DNA of 64,000 nt from Euryarchaeota archaeon UBA130 (GTDB taxonomy: Archaea; Thermoplasmatota; Poseidoniia; Poseidoniales; Thalassarchaeaceae): NCBI GenBank assembly GCA_002505775.1, contig DAVY01000007.1, positions 17,473 through 81,472 on the forward strand. The letters run 5' to 3'. Position 1 is the first letter of the stretch. Every line of letters begins with the position of its first letter. The position numbers were made by a program, and so were the translations under genes. Positions 1 through 8,289 of this stretch are shown here, piece after piece. The notes under the pieces were generated by a model. The model was not told the origin of the DNA, did no database searches, and saw only the letters and a list, made by a program, of their open reading frames with translations.

Positions 1-779
1 CCATGATTTACTCCAGTGAAAGTCCAATCAGAATCATGAGTGGCTACGGAACTATCTTTCATATCAGAAATATTTCCGAACTGCTGGAACACCCTTTTCT
101 GTACGTTCGATTCTCCGATATGGTATTTTCCTCTGTCATGAATCGGATTTTCGGAATCTTTTAGTCCCTGTTCAATGTCATGGATGGAATCTAAAACTTC
201 GTACTCTACCTCAATTAATCTACAGGCCTCTCTAGCTGTAGGCTCATCAACAGCGGCGACACATGCCACTAGGTCGCCGACATGTCTGACTTTCTCTACA
301 GCCATGGCATGCTCGTCTTTGGTAACGGGAAGGACCCCGAACTTTCCCGGGGCGTCTTCCCCAGTGGCTACTCCCAAGACTCCTGGCAATTCCAGGGCTT
401 TGCTGATATCGATAGAGAGTACTCTAGCATAATGGTGAGGACTTCTGAGGATTCTCCCGATTACCTCTCCCGGGAGCCTGATATCATCTCCATATTTTGC
501 CTGGCCAGTTACCTTCCAGTTACTATCTACTAGGGACGTGGGCTTCCCGATTACTTGGCCACTCACCAAGTCATCATGCCTGTGTGCTCCCCATGGCTGT
601 TCCAAAGAACCCCCCTGTGATTCAGGAATCCTAGAATAATCAGTCGGTTTGGAGAAACGATTCTTGCCTCCTGAACCAGGCTTCGAGAACGGTAACTTGC
701 CAGGTTGTTGTCTGTATCCCACCATCTCACCTGATTCCGAAGTATCCTTACTTTCGGTCGAATGGTCACTATCTGACAT
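1..779 (-). CDS. Molybdenum hydroxylase large (molybdopterin-binding) subunit, 3' part cut off by window edge
   Basis: Reading the minus strand from the ATG at 779-777 gives an open frame to the window edge (about 259 residues). After a Ser/Gly/Pro-rich leader of about 55 residues comes the start of a xanthine/CO/aldehyde dehydrogenase large subunit: VTGQAKYGDDIRLPG, then ILRSPHHYARVLSID, LELPGVLGV and VRHVGDLVACVAA, which match the family N-terminal a/b hammerhead. The molybdopterin and catalytic parts lie outside the window, so the substrate cannot be told. The start codon directly abuts the TAG of the upstream 2Fe-2S subunit, so the two are surely co-translated. The polar N-terminal leader is longer than usual for the family. 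Confidence 0.85.
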   Translation of the reverse strand, partial: MSDSDHSTESKDTSESGEMVGYRQQPGKLPFSKPGSGGKNRFSKPTDYSRIPESQGGSLEQPWGAHRHDDLVSGQVIGKPTSLVDSNWKVTGQAKYGDDIRLPGEVIGRILRSPHHYARVLSIDISKALELPGVLGVATGEDAPGKFGVLPVTKDEHAMAVEKVRHVGDLVACVAAVDEPTAREACRLIEVEYEVLDSIHDIEQGLKDSENPIHDRGKYHIGESNVQKRVFQQFGNISDMKDSSVATHDSDWTFTGVNH

Positions 780-1397
780 CTACTCACTCCCTGAGAATCC
801 GGGATGAGGATCGCTCTTCGATGAAGTAGAGTCGCCAACCCCCCTGCCAGAGACTAATATCTCAGAGGCTTTAGAAATAGACTCAACTATTTGCTGATAA
901 CCGGTACATCTGCATAGATTTCCTTCGATTGCAGCCTTTATCTCCGGTTCTGTAGGAGAAGGATTTCTCTCCAGCAAGGCCGCTGAAACAACCAGGAAGC
1001 CAGGTGTGCAAAAGCCACATTGACTCCCTCCACAGTCTGCAAATGTCTGCTGAATTGGATGTAGATGATGGCCAGAAGATAATCCTTCCACAGTAGTAAT
1101 TTCACAATCTCTCGCTTCTTGTGCCAATACTAGACAGGAAATTTTCGGGGTTCCATTTATCATCACACTACAGCAACCACATGTTCCCATGTCACATCCT
1201 CTTTTCGTACCCAAACTTCCAGCCTTATCTCTCAATACATCCAGAAGAATCGCATTGCTGTCGATGAAGAAATCTACGTTCACACCATTCACAGTCGCGT
1301 TCCATCTGACCTTATCGGGCCCCGGGACCATGGGTAGGCTATACTGCACCACATACTCACCAGAACAATCAACGACTTGAGTATTTTGTTTCGTCAT
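780..1397 (-). CDS. Molybdenum hydroxylase small subunit, two [2Fe-2S] clusters (CoxS/XDH type)
   Basis: Carries electrons from the molybdenum site towards FAD in xanthine dehydrogenase/CO dehydrogenase-type enzymes. The plant-type ferredoxin cluster is visible at C68-x4-C73-x2-C76 with C88 (GCDMGTCGCC), and the second cluster at C127-x2-C130 (QCGFCTPG) and C162-x-C164 (NLCRCTGY). About 30 extra residues precede the ferredoxin domain; the remaining length (205 in total) is near the family's usual 155-170. It lies between the HTH_10 regulator (6 bases upstream) and the large subunit (0 bases downstream). No FAD-binding medium subunit lies next to it in the window. Both cluster motifs are complete, so family assignment is firm; the substrate is not known. 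Confidence 0.93.
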   Translation of the reverse strand: MTKQNTQVVDCSGEYVVQYSLPMVPGPDKVRWNATVNGVNVDFFIDSNAILLDVLRDKAGSLGTKRGCDMGTCGCCSVMINGTPKISCLVLAQEARDCEITTVEGLSSGHHLHPIQQTFADCGGSQCGFCTPGFLVVSAALLERNPSPTEPEIKAAIEGNLCRCTGYQQIVESISKASEILVSGRGVGDSTSSKSDPHPGFSGSE

Positions 1398-1403
1398 CTA
1401 CTG

Positions 1404-2051
1404 TCAGAGAAGGTCTTCTGATACCTTCTTCATAATTTCAAACTCCGCTCTTTTCATGTGCTCACCTAATGTACTTCTGGCCATGCCAAGTCCCTCAGCA
1501 ATATCCTTGAGTTTGACATCCGAATCAGGGTCAAAGTAACCCATATTTATGGCGTAAGTGAGTACTTCCTTCTGCTTGTCCGTCAACCCATCAGTCCAAC
1601 CATTTCTTTCTTCCTTTCTGAAAGAATTCACACTAATTTTATCTGGAGGAAGTACCACTCTAAGAAGGGCCACAAACCTACTAACAGAGCCAGAAAGTCC
1701 CGATAGCCTAAGCTCCATTCCTCTTGTCGAATCTATCCCGTATGGGGGATATACTTGTATGTTCGATAGCTCGATAGCGGATTTAGCAAAGGGATGGCTA
1801 CAAAGAATACTTGCTACCAATAAATCTCCGTCCTCCTCCAGAACTTCGATAACCTCCAGCCAACTGATTTCTGATAATTCGGTAACCTTTCTTCCTTCCT
1901 TCAGTCGTATCTCGGCTAGTTGAACAACTCCCTTTTCGCTGACAGAAAGATGACTTAGAACCTCTATACTTTCTGCGATCCTCAAGATGTTTGATATGTC
2001 ACTGGAGCCGTGCAGAGATGAGATATTCCATCGCAGGTTTACTCTTCTCAT
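1404..2051 (-). CDS. HTH_10 (bacterio-opsin activator type) transcriptional regulator
   Basis: The last 60 residues are a typical archaeal HTH_10 domain: LTDKQKEVLTYAINMGYFD, then DIAEGLGMARSTLGEHMKRAE, the DNA-binding helix-turn-helix of Bat-like regulators. The first 150 residues resemble the variable sensory part of this family and I recognise no known ligand pocket. The gene is 6 bases upstream of the 2Fe-2S subunit, so it is probably a local regulator of the molybdenum hydroxylase genes; this is inferred only from position. The 64 bases upstream, after the subtilase stop, show no convincing TATA box. The length of 215 residues is normal for the family. Confidence 0.85.
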   Translation of the reverse strand: MRRVNLRWNISSLHGSSDISNILRIAESIEVLSHLSVSEKGVVQLAEIRLKEGRKVTELSEISWLEVIEVLEEDGDLLVASILCSHPFAKSAIELSNIQVYPPYGIDSTRGMELRLSGLSGSVSRFVALLRVVLPPDKISVNSFRKEERNGWTDGLTDKQKEVLTYAINMGYFDPDSDVKLKDIAEGLGMARSTLGEHMKRAEFEIMKKVSEDLL

Positions 2052-2115
2052 ACAATTCTCAACGACTTTCTCTTATTGAAACCAACGGTCTGAGAATTTT
2101 TACTGAAAATACAAT

Positions 2116-3366
2116 TTACGTCCAGTAAGCCTCTCTAATCGCTTGATTTGCCTCCATACACATTACTACGTCAGATGGCCTCTCGTCCATCTGAGGGCCA
2201 CCACTCAGGTGATCGATAATTGGTTGCACATTGCTCTCGTTAACGACTCCCCATCCAACTTGGGTGCATGGCGCTATGGGAGAGATAGGCATTGTCCCCG
2301 ACAATGGGTCCCAAGTTGAAGAAGAAGGATACCAAGCAGACAAATTAAGAGCATCTCTCAGGTCATCATTAGTTACATTGAGTCCTTCCCCAGAAACTAG
2401 GAGTCCCATTCTCGTTATTGGATCGGCTCCAGAAGAATAATCTCCGAACTCAGATCTCAATGTCAGTATGACCTTCGATAGCAATCCTGCAGTCCTGGGC
2501 GTAGCAAATGATGTTCCTGAAGTCTCGTGGTATCCGTCGATATCGTCATGATTAGGCAGTATCTGAGTCCAATCGGCGGCAATATCTGGGTAAGAACCAC
2601 TCATCGTTTCCTTCTGATCATCCCCCTCCTCGGCATAACCAGAAATCCCAATGCTCCATGGGGGTCCAGCAGTTGAATCTTGAACGGCAGGAGAAGGGGA
2701 GTTGTCAGCAGCGCCAGCATGAATCTTCTTATTTTCCACAACCGCCACCTTTGTTGCATCTTCTATTCCAGGAACCGGAACAGATCCAATCGGTCCAAAA
2801 CTGGTGGTAATTATGTCTACGAGGGGTTGATTTGCGGCGGCAAGAACAGCAGCGTCACTAAATCCCTCAACGAAAAATATCACTGCATCTGGATTTGCGT
2901 CCAGAACCGCCCCGGTGACCGCCGTTCCGTGACCATCCTGGGGATCATCAAGTATTGGGATGTCAGTGTTATCGTCGGGGGAAGTTCCGATTATCCTTGT
3001 ACCTCTGAACCAGACAACGTCAGAGGAGGTAATCTGGTCCCAACAACTTTCCTTGTCGGCGTCGTATCTTTCTTGCCACGTTCCTTCGGTACTGATGTCA
3101 CAAATCATTGTGACATTCAATCCCTCAAGAAGTGAGACGGGAAACGATTCATTCATGATGAAGTGGTTATGATAAACGTTGATTCCGGTATCGATAGGGG
3201 CAACCACGGTGTATGATTCCAAATCAGGTCTTTCATCTGGCAACAGGACTGCATTTCCCTCCTCCTCCCAAAGTATACAACCGCTCAATAAAGGGATTAA
3301 AAAAATCAGCACAGTGCCCATCGCAGTGTATCTCATGTGCCTCGGTGTTAGGGGGTATAATTTCAT
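2116..3366 (-). CDS. Secreted subtilisin-like (S8) serine peptidase with lipobox
   Basis: Extracellular subtilase anchored as a lipoprotein. With the start at 3366 the N-terminus has a positively charged n-region, a hydrophobic core (GTVLIFLIPLLSGC) and a lipobox cysteine at residue 30; a second ATG at 3336 would give an 18-20 residue signal and is equally plausible. The catalytic triad is complete: D59 in APIDTGIN, H146 in DGHGTAVTG, S286 in SGTSFATP. About 417 residues, with no C-terminal accessory domain. It lies 8 bases downstream of xdhC but has no obvious molybdenum-related role; secreted peptidases are typical of protein-degrading marine archaea. The catalytic domain is compact and the sequence around the Asp is divergent. 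Confidence 0.88.
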   Translation of the reverse strand: MKLYPLTPRHMRYTAMGTVLIFLIPLLSGCILWEEEGNAVLLPDERPDLESYTVVAPIDTGINVYHNHFIMNESFPVSLLEGLNVTMICDISTEGTWQERYDADKESCWDQITSSDVVWFRGTRIIGTSPDDNTDIPILDDPQDGHGTAVTGAVLDANPDAVIFFVEGFSDAAVLAAANQPLVDIITTSFGPIGSVPVPGIEDATKVAVVENKKIHAGAADNSPSPAVQDSTAGPPWSIGISGYAEEGDDQKETMSGSYPDIAADWTQILPNHDDIDGYHETSGTSFATPRTAGLLSKVILTLRSEFGDYSSGADPITRMGLLVSGEGLNVTNDDLRDALNLSAWYPSSSTWDPLSGTMPISPIAPCTQVGWGVVNESNVQPIIDHLSGGPQMDERPSDVVMCMEANQAIREAYWT

Positions 3367-3373
3367 ATTTCGG

Positions 3374-4201
3374 CTATCTTGTCTTTCTTTCAAATGACAG
3401 AATTTCAGCGCATATCGCCAATGCAATCTCTTCTGGGGTATCAGCTCCGATATCGAGGCCAATCGGGCATCTAGCTGGAGACAGCTTCTCCTCAGTCAAT
3501 CCGGATTCAGTTGCCGCCTTCCTGAAACCATTCCACTTTGTAGTCGAACCAATAACGCCTATACGAGGAACACCATCTAAGATTTTGAGTAGCCCTATCA
3601 GTAGTTCTTGGTCGATGGACCAATCGTGACCCATAACTAGTATATCCGAGAATCTTCTAATTGATGATACAGTCTCATTACCCAGAAATTCATCAACTGA
3701 ACTGCATAAATTCTCAGATGCTTTGGGATACCTTTCTAGATTAGAGTATTCGCTTCTGACGTCAAAAACACTGTATTTCCAGCCAAGGGTCTCGCACACC
3801 ATCGATACAGACATGCCTACATGGCCCCCTCCGGCAATCAATATGTGAGGGACAGGCTCAATCACTTCCAATGACACCTTCAGCTGACCCCCGCATAGAC
3901 TGTCAAGGGCAACGGCCTCTTTTCCCTTCCCCTCCTTGTGCAGAATGTAAGTCTCAATTTTACCTCCTGTCTTCCTCATTTCGGATTTATCGTTTGCCAG
4001 CATTTCAATCAAGTTTCTCTCGATTTTCATTTCAAGACCAGCGCCACCAACGGTACCGAATTTTTCCCCGGTAGAGGATATAGCTAGCTTTGCCCCGGGC
4101 TTTCCTGGAACGCTCCCCCTAGCCTCGATAACTGAGGCCAAGGCAACCCTCTCTCCGTGATCCAATCTCTCGATTACCCAAGATAGTACGGCACGTGACA
4201 T
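3374..4201 (-). CDS. XdhC/CoxI-family molybdenum cofactor insertion protein
   Basis: XdhC-family proteins bind molybdenum cofactor, help its sulfuration and deliver it to xanthine/CO dehydrogenase-type enzymes. Seen here: an N-terminal XdhC_CoxI domain (VALASVIEARGSVPGKPGAKL, FGTVGGAGLE), the conserved SLCGGQLKVSLE segment, and a C-terminal Rossmann domain beginning ILIAGGGHVG at about residue 121, ending in IGLDIGADTPEEIALAICAEI. The start at 4201 (MSRAVLSW) fits the family better than the in-frame ATG at 4225. Its place near the large and 2Fe-2S subunits and a MocA-like gene makes a function in maturing that enzyme likely. The length of about 275 residues is normal. Confidence 0.9.
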   Translation of the reverse strand: MSRAVLSWVIERLDHGERVALASVIEARGSVPGKPGAKLAISSTGEKFGTVGGAGLEMKIERNLIEMLANDKSEMRKTGGKIETYILHKEGKGKEAVALDSLCGGQLKVSLEVIEPVPHILIAGGGHVGMSVSMVCETLGWKYSVFDVRSEYSNLERYPKASENLCSSVDEFLGNETVSSIRRFSDILVMGHDWSIDQELLIGLLKILDGVPRIGVIGSTTKWNGFRKAATESGLTEEKLSPARCPIGLDIGADTPEEIALAICAEILSFERKTR

Positions 4202-4353
4202 GGTCAGGGGAAGGTGATGGCACACTTTGGATTTCCGCTAACTAGTCCTGTGAGAAAATTAGATTCAAACTACCTCATTCGCCCAATCTTCATGCTCGAT
4301 AACGTTGATTTTATCATCTATAATTTGATATCCAAACATTCATCCGTTGACTT

Positions 4354-5595
4354 ATGTCGTCAAGCATCACCCTTGACGAGGCTTTCGAAATTATCGTAAT
4401 TTCGATGAGAGATGCATTTCTGGCAGTAACCGTATTCGTCGCAGTGATGGTCCTTCTATTCAGCTGGCTACAATATATCTCAGCTGGGAAATTCGTACTT
4501 TGGATCAGGGAGAATAAGAGTATCCAGCCTCTTATTGGTGCGATAATGGGACTAACTCCGGGGTGTGGGGGCGCGATAATAGTCATGCCCATGTACACGA
4601 GAGGATATGTCACCTATGGGACTGTGATAGCTACACTTATCGCCACTCTGGGCGATGCGGCATTTGTTCTGATTGGGGCGGTATTTCAGGATATTTCATT
4701 CCTAGCGCCTGTTATTGCTGTACACTTAATATCGTTCGTTGTGGCAGTAATTTGGGGTTTTGCAGTCGATAGATTAGCGGTAACTCCTGCATCTCCATTG
4801 GGAATACTGTGGAAAAAAGCTGATTATGAAGCCCGCAAAGAGGACAATATCTTGGATATGTTCGAAGAGGGAGAGATAATTTCTGATATGCCTAGAGAGG
4901 TCCAAGAAGGGTTTGGTTACAGAATTCTCCATCAGGGATATCGAATATGGTGGATAGTTACAATCGTTGGTTTTTTGTTAGCGGTCCTTCTTCTAATTTG
5001 GTACGCACAAGATCCGGAATATTCCCCCAATCTGGCCTGGGACCCATTCACTCGTGACGGCCTGATAACTTGGGTCGGGTTCACAGGGACCCTACTGTCC
5101 GTAATACTATACATCTCGTCAAAGAATTTCATACGTGACGATACAGAGGCCACAATAGGGGACAAGCTGAACTCAATAGATGAAACCCTGGTCCACGCTG
5201 CCTCCGAGACTGCATTCGTAACATTTTGGGTGGTTTTGGCATATCTAATTTTTGAGTTTGGCATGATATTCTCAGGAATTTCTGAAGTAGACCTAAGTGA
5301 AAGGGGAGCTGGAGCGGAGGCAGTTGCGATAGCCGCCCTGATAGGACTGATTCCGGGTTGCGGCCCACAGATAATTGCAATTTCTGCGTACGTAGAGGGA
5401 ATAGTCTCCTTCCCAGCACTGGTGTCCAACGCAATATCACAGGATGGGGATGCGCTATTCCCGCTTCTAGTTAGGCACAAGACAGCTTCAATCTGGGCAA
5501 CGATTCATACCACTTTACCTGCTTTGATAGTGGGATTAGTATTCATGTTGATTCTTAATGAGTACCACTTTCTCACAGAAATTCTACAGCCCTGA
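4354..5595 (+). CDS. Putative 10-TM heavy-metal (manganese) exporter, ArsP_2-like
   Basis: A polytopic membrane protein of 413 residues with two homologous halves, each marked by a GxTPGCG / GxIPGCG signature: IMGLTPGCGGAIIVMPMY near residue 65 and LIGLIPGCGPQIIAISAY near residue 330. This arrangement matches the family described as putative manganese transporter or 10TM heavy-metal exporter (PF11449), whose substrates are mostly assigned by context. A charged cytoplasmic stretch (about residues 150-185) separates the halves. It stands alone on the plus strand inside the molybdenum region and its 3' end overlaps the convergent MocA-like gene by 23 bases. An AT-rich TATAAT-containing segment at about 4310-4330 could be its promoter, giving a very short leader. 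Confidence 0.75.
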   Translation: MSSSITLDEAFEIIVISMRDAFLAVTVFVAVMVLLFSWLQYISAGKFVLWIRENKSIQPLIGAIMGLTPGCGGAIIVMPMYTRGYVTYGTVIATLIATLGDAAFVLIGAVFQDISFLAPVIAVHLISFVVAVIWGFAVDRLAVTPASPLGILWKKADYEARKEDNILDMFEEGEIISDMPREVQEGFGYRILHQGYRIWWIVTIVGFLLAVLLLIWYAQDPEYSPNLAWDPFTRDGLITWVGFTGTLLSVILYISSKNFIRDDTEATIGDKLNSIDETLVHAASETAFVTFWVVLAYLIFEFGMIFSGISEVDLSERGAGAEAVAIAALIGLIPGCGPQIIAISAYVEGIVSFPALVSNAISQDGDALFPLLVRHKTASIWATIHTTLPALIVGLVFMLILNEYHFLTEILQP

Positions 5596-6175
5596 GAAAC
5601 CTATCAACATCCTCTTTCGTGTCTATATTTAGGTGTAGATATCTATCGTCAACGGGGATTCTTTGAGGACTAATGACTTTGTTAAGTGGAACATCTGACG
5701 AAGCCTTCAGGATTGTGTCACAATCCTCTTTTGAAACCAGAAGCGGATGCCCCCCCCTTCCGTCAAAAACGGGGCATGTACTGGAAACTTTACTCATTAG
5801 AAACTCGAGAGTAGATTGTGAGAATCCAGGCCTATCAACCGGTACGATTAGGATTCTAGGGGGTCCTCTGGAATCCCTCCTGAGAAATTTCAGGCCTTCT
5901 TTGACTGTGCCCGTCCTCCCCGACTCAGGAGAGTAATTTATGATGACATCGACGTCACCAACTGAATCCTTGACTTTTTGATAAAGCTCATTTCTGGTCA
6001 CAATGACCGGCGATAGTCCTAGCTCACTTAATCTTCTCGAGATCCATGAAACTAACGTCTCCCCTCCTACTTTTATGAGGGCCTTTGGATACCCGAGCCT
6101 ACTGCTTTCTCCCGCAGCTAGGACTATACAACCAATTTCCGTATCACTTACTTTCACGAAGCATCTCTCTTCCAA
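5573..6175 (-). CDS. MocA/MobA-like NTP:molybdenum-cofactor nucleotidyltransferase
   Basis: Nucleotidyltransferase fold of about 200 residues. The nucleotide-binding signature is LAAGESSRLGYPKALIKVGG at residues 18-37 and the metal-binding region is IVPVDRPGFS (usually DxP). The C-terminal DGRGGHPLLVSKED and LNIDTKEDVDRF are typical of MocA (CTP:molybdopterin cytidylyltransferase) relatives. With XdhC and the hydroxylase subunits close by, the likely job is making molybdopterin cytosine dinucleotide for the CoxL/XDH-type enzyme. GTP-using MobA cannot be excluded from sequence alone. Overlaps the upstream acyl-CoA dehydrogenase by 32 bases; a GTG inside the first ten codons is an alternative start that would shorten the overlap. 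Confidence 0.8.
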   Translation of the reverse strand: MEERCFVKVSDTEIGCIVLAAGESSRLGYPKALIKVGGETLVSWISRRLSELGLSPVIVTRNELYQKVKDSVGDVDVIINYSPESGRTGTVKEGLKFLRRDSRGPPRILIVPVDRPGFSQSTLEFLMSKVSSTCPVFDGRGGHPLLVSKEDCDTILKASSDVPLNKVISPQRIPVDDRYLHLNIDTKEDVDRFLRAVEFL

Positions 6176-7298
6176 TAATCAGCCTCTGAATTTGGCTTGA
6201 TCCTTCAAAAATCTGAACGACCTTTGCACCCCTCATCCTTCTGGCTACTGGGTACTCCTCTGAGTATCCATAACCCCCAAAAATCTGAACAGCATCGGTT
6301 GTGACTTCCATTGCCATGTCTGCTGCAAATCTCTTGGCGTGTGCAGCTTCCAATGTATTCCTATGTCCCGAGTCACACTTCAGGGCCGCTCTCCAAGTCA
6401 GGAGTCTAGCCGCATCAATCTTTGTTGCCATATCAGCCAGCATGAATGATACAGCCTGATGTTTGAAGATAGGTTTGCCGAAAGCACTCCTATCCGCCGA
6501 GTACGCAACAGCTTCTTCAAGGGCACCTCTCGCATTCCCCACCGCATGGGCAGAAATAGTAGGTCTCGAGAAGTCAAAGGCTTTCATCGCGTTCATCCAA
6601 CCTCCATTCTCCTCCTCTCCGATGAGATTTTCCACGGGCACCCTGACATCATTGAATGTCACAGAGCGTGTGTCTGAACATCTTTGACCCATATTTTCCT
6701 CCTTCTTTCCAAGTTCTATTCCAGCAGAATCAGCATCAACGATGAAACCGCTCATTCCTTTGTAGCCAGCACTCTTGTCAGTGTACGCTAGAACGAAGAA
6801 CCAATCAGCATATCCCGCCCCAGTTATCCACATCTTGCTACCATTGATAATGTACTCATCACCATCCTTTACGGCCTCGGTTTTAATTGATTGAACATCG
6901 CTCCCCGCACCCGGCTCTGTGACGCAATATGATGCAATGCACCCTTCAGTAACTTTGGTCATGTAACGCTCCTTCTGATCTTCTGTACCTCCGGTCAGAA
7001 TCGGGTAGGAAGCAAGCATTGTGCTTCCACATGCAGTGGCGAATCCTGGATCGCCAGCCCCGAACTCTTCGCAAACTAGAACCTCCTCAAAGGAGCCCAT
7101 GCCCCCGCCACCGTATTTCTCGGGGATTTTCAGAGTTAGAAGTCCGAACTCATTGGCTTTCTTTATGGCCTGTCTAGGGAACTCACTCGTACTATCCCAT
7201 TTACCAGCATTTGGCTTCACTTCCTCCTCAGCAAAATCTCTGGCAAGTTGCTGAAGCATGCGTTGTTCCTCGCTCAAAACAAAGTCGACCATGAGCAT
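6144..7298 (-). CDS. Acyl-CoA dehydrogenase
   Basis: FAD-dependent a,b-dehydrogenation of an acyl-CoA, first step of b-oxidation or branched-chain amino-acid breakdown, passing electrons to ETF. 384 residues, normal for the family. Visible: N-terminal helical domain (FVLSEEQRMLQQLARDFAEE), the signature CVTEPGAGSDVQSIKT and MWITGAGYADWFFVLA of the middle b-domain, and the C-terminal IFGGYGYSEEYPVARRMRGA with catalytic base E365 in IFEGSSQIQRLIIGR, the position used by short/medium-chain enzymes. Chain length cannot be predicted. Its likely electron acceptor at the membrane may be the NarI/CCG protein encoded at 33.4 kb. ETF genes are not in the window. Confidence 0.95.
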   Translation of the reverse strand: MLMVDFVLSEEQRMLQQLARDFAEEEVKPNAGKWDSTSEFPRQAIKKANEFGLLTLKIPEKYGGGGMGSFEEVLVCEEFGAGDPGFATACGSTMLASYPILTGGTEDQKERYMTKVTEGCIASYCVTEPGAGSDVQSIKTEAVKDGDEYIINGSKMWITGAGYADWFFVLAYTDKSAGYKGMSGFIVDADSAGIELGKKEENMGQRCSDTRSVTFNDVRVPVENLIGEEENGGWMNAMKAFDFSRPTISAHAVGNARGALEEAVAYSADRSAFGKPIFKHQAVSFMLADMATKIDAARLLTWRAALKCDSGHRNTLEAAHAKRFAADMAMEVTTDAVQIFGGYGYSEEYPVARRMRGAKVVQIFEGSSQIQRLIIGREMLRESK

Positions 7299-7316
7299 TG
7301 GAACGGGTACTCAGTC

Positions 7317-8240
7317 TTAGAGGTAGAGGTATGCCATGTAGAAAAAATATCCAGCAACCATGGCAAAACCCGTCCTTCGCCCGATTTCCCTGTCGTTCAA
7401 AAGCATCGCAGCAATTGCACCGGACGTGAGAAGCATGACCCATATATCCCTCTCAGTAAAATCAGGATTAATCGAGATGCCTCCTCCTATTACCGCGGTA
7501 GCTCCTAAAATCCCTAAGATATTCATCATGTTGGAACCGAGTATGTTACCTACTGCAACACCTCCTTGCCCCCTTATTCCTGCCACGATAGTTACCGCCA
7601 ATTCAGGCAGGGAGGTCCCCAGTGCTACGACCGATAGTCCAATCACGGCTTCCGATATTCCCATATCCGAAGCAATTCCAGTCGCACCTTGAATCAGGAA
7701 CTCCGCTCCTTTCCAGATAAATAATCCGCCAACTACGGTCACTATCGTCGCTAATGATATTTTATTCGGTACCCAACTTTCCTCCATCTTGATATCATCA
7801 TCATCCGACTTGAGGTATGAATAGCCGTAGTATCCAACCAAACAAACTAACATAGAAGCGCCAAATAGTTGGTTAATAGAGCCCAAAACAACGGCGCCTA
7901 GAAGGGCAAAAGAGGCCATCATCATGGCCTTTGCATCTCTCTTTACGCCAATCCCTGGGTCACTAGCCGCTCCGAGCATCGATGCCGTGCCTAGAACTAA
8001 CATTACATTAGCGACGTTAGAACCCATAACTCCCCCAACAGCCAGATCAGGTTGACCTCCTGCCACAGCTTCGAGTGAGACCGCTAATTCCGGAAGAGAT
8101 GTCCCGATAGCTACAATGGTGAATCCGATAAGCAAGGGGGGGACTCTCATCCTCCCGGCAATCACTACTGCACCCTGAACGATGATCTCTCCTCCTGCCA
8201 TTAGCAGAATGAATCCCGCTAAGACCAGTAGCCAGTCCAT
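7317..8240 (-). CDS. Na+/Ca2+ (CaCA superfamily) exchanger, YrbG-like
   Basis: Membrane cation antiporter of 307 residues with the expected inverted repeat. Each half carries the two ion-binding a-repeat motifs: IAIGTSLPELAVSLEA and MGSNVANVMLVLG in the first, VALGTSLPELAVTIVAG and LGSNMMNILGILG in the second. A charged loop rich in Asp (SDDDDIKMEES) separates the halves. Family members exchange Ca2+ or another divalent ion for Na+ or H+, and the exact ions cannot be read here. The gene sits 18 bases upstream of acyl-CoA dehydrogenase on the same strand, with no functional link evident. Confidence 0.92.
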   Translation of the reverse strand: MDWLLVLAGFILLMAGGEIIVQGAVVIAGRMRVPPLLIGFTIVAIGTSLPELAVSLEAVAGGQPDLAVGGVMGSNVANVMLVLGTASMLGAASDPGIGVKRDAKAMMMASFALLGAVVLGSINQLFGASMLVCLVGYYGYSYLKSDDDDIKMEESWVPNKISLATIVTVVGGLFIWKGAEFLIQGATGIASDMGISEAVIGLSVVALGTSLPELAVTIVAGIRGQGGVAVGNILGSNMMNILGILGATAVIGGGISINPDFTERDIWVMLLTSGAIAAMLLNDREIGRRTGFAMVAGYFFYMAYLYL

Positions 8241-8289
8241 GTTCGTCGGGTAGTAATTCTCCTCATGACCGTTTCCGATTAATTGTTAC

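Noticed and set aside
175..533. Plus-strand open frames opposite the molybdenum large subunit
   Set aside because: The minus-strand frame from 779 has clear hydroxylase sequence; the plus frames are its antisense shadow with low-complexity translation.
4932..5480. 182-codon minus-strand frame within the metal exporter gene
   Set aside because: The plus-strand product has the two PGCG signatures and TM pattern; the minus frame has no motif.
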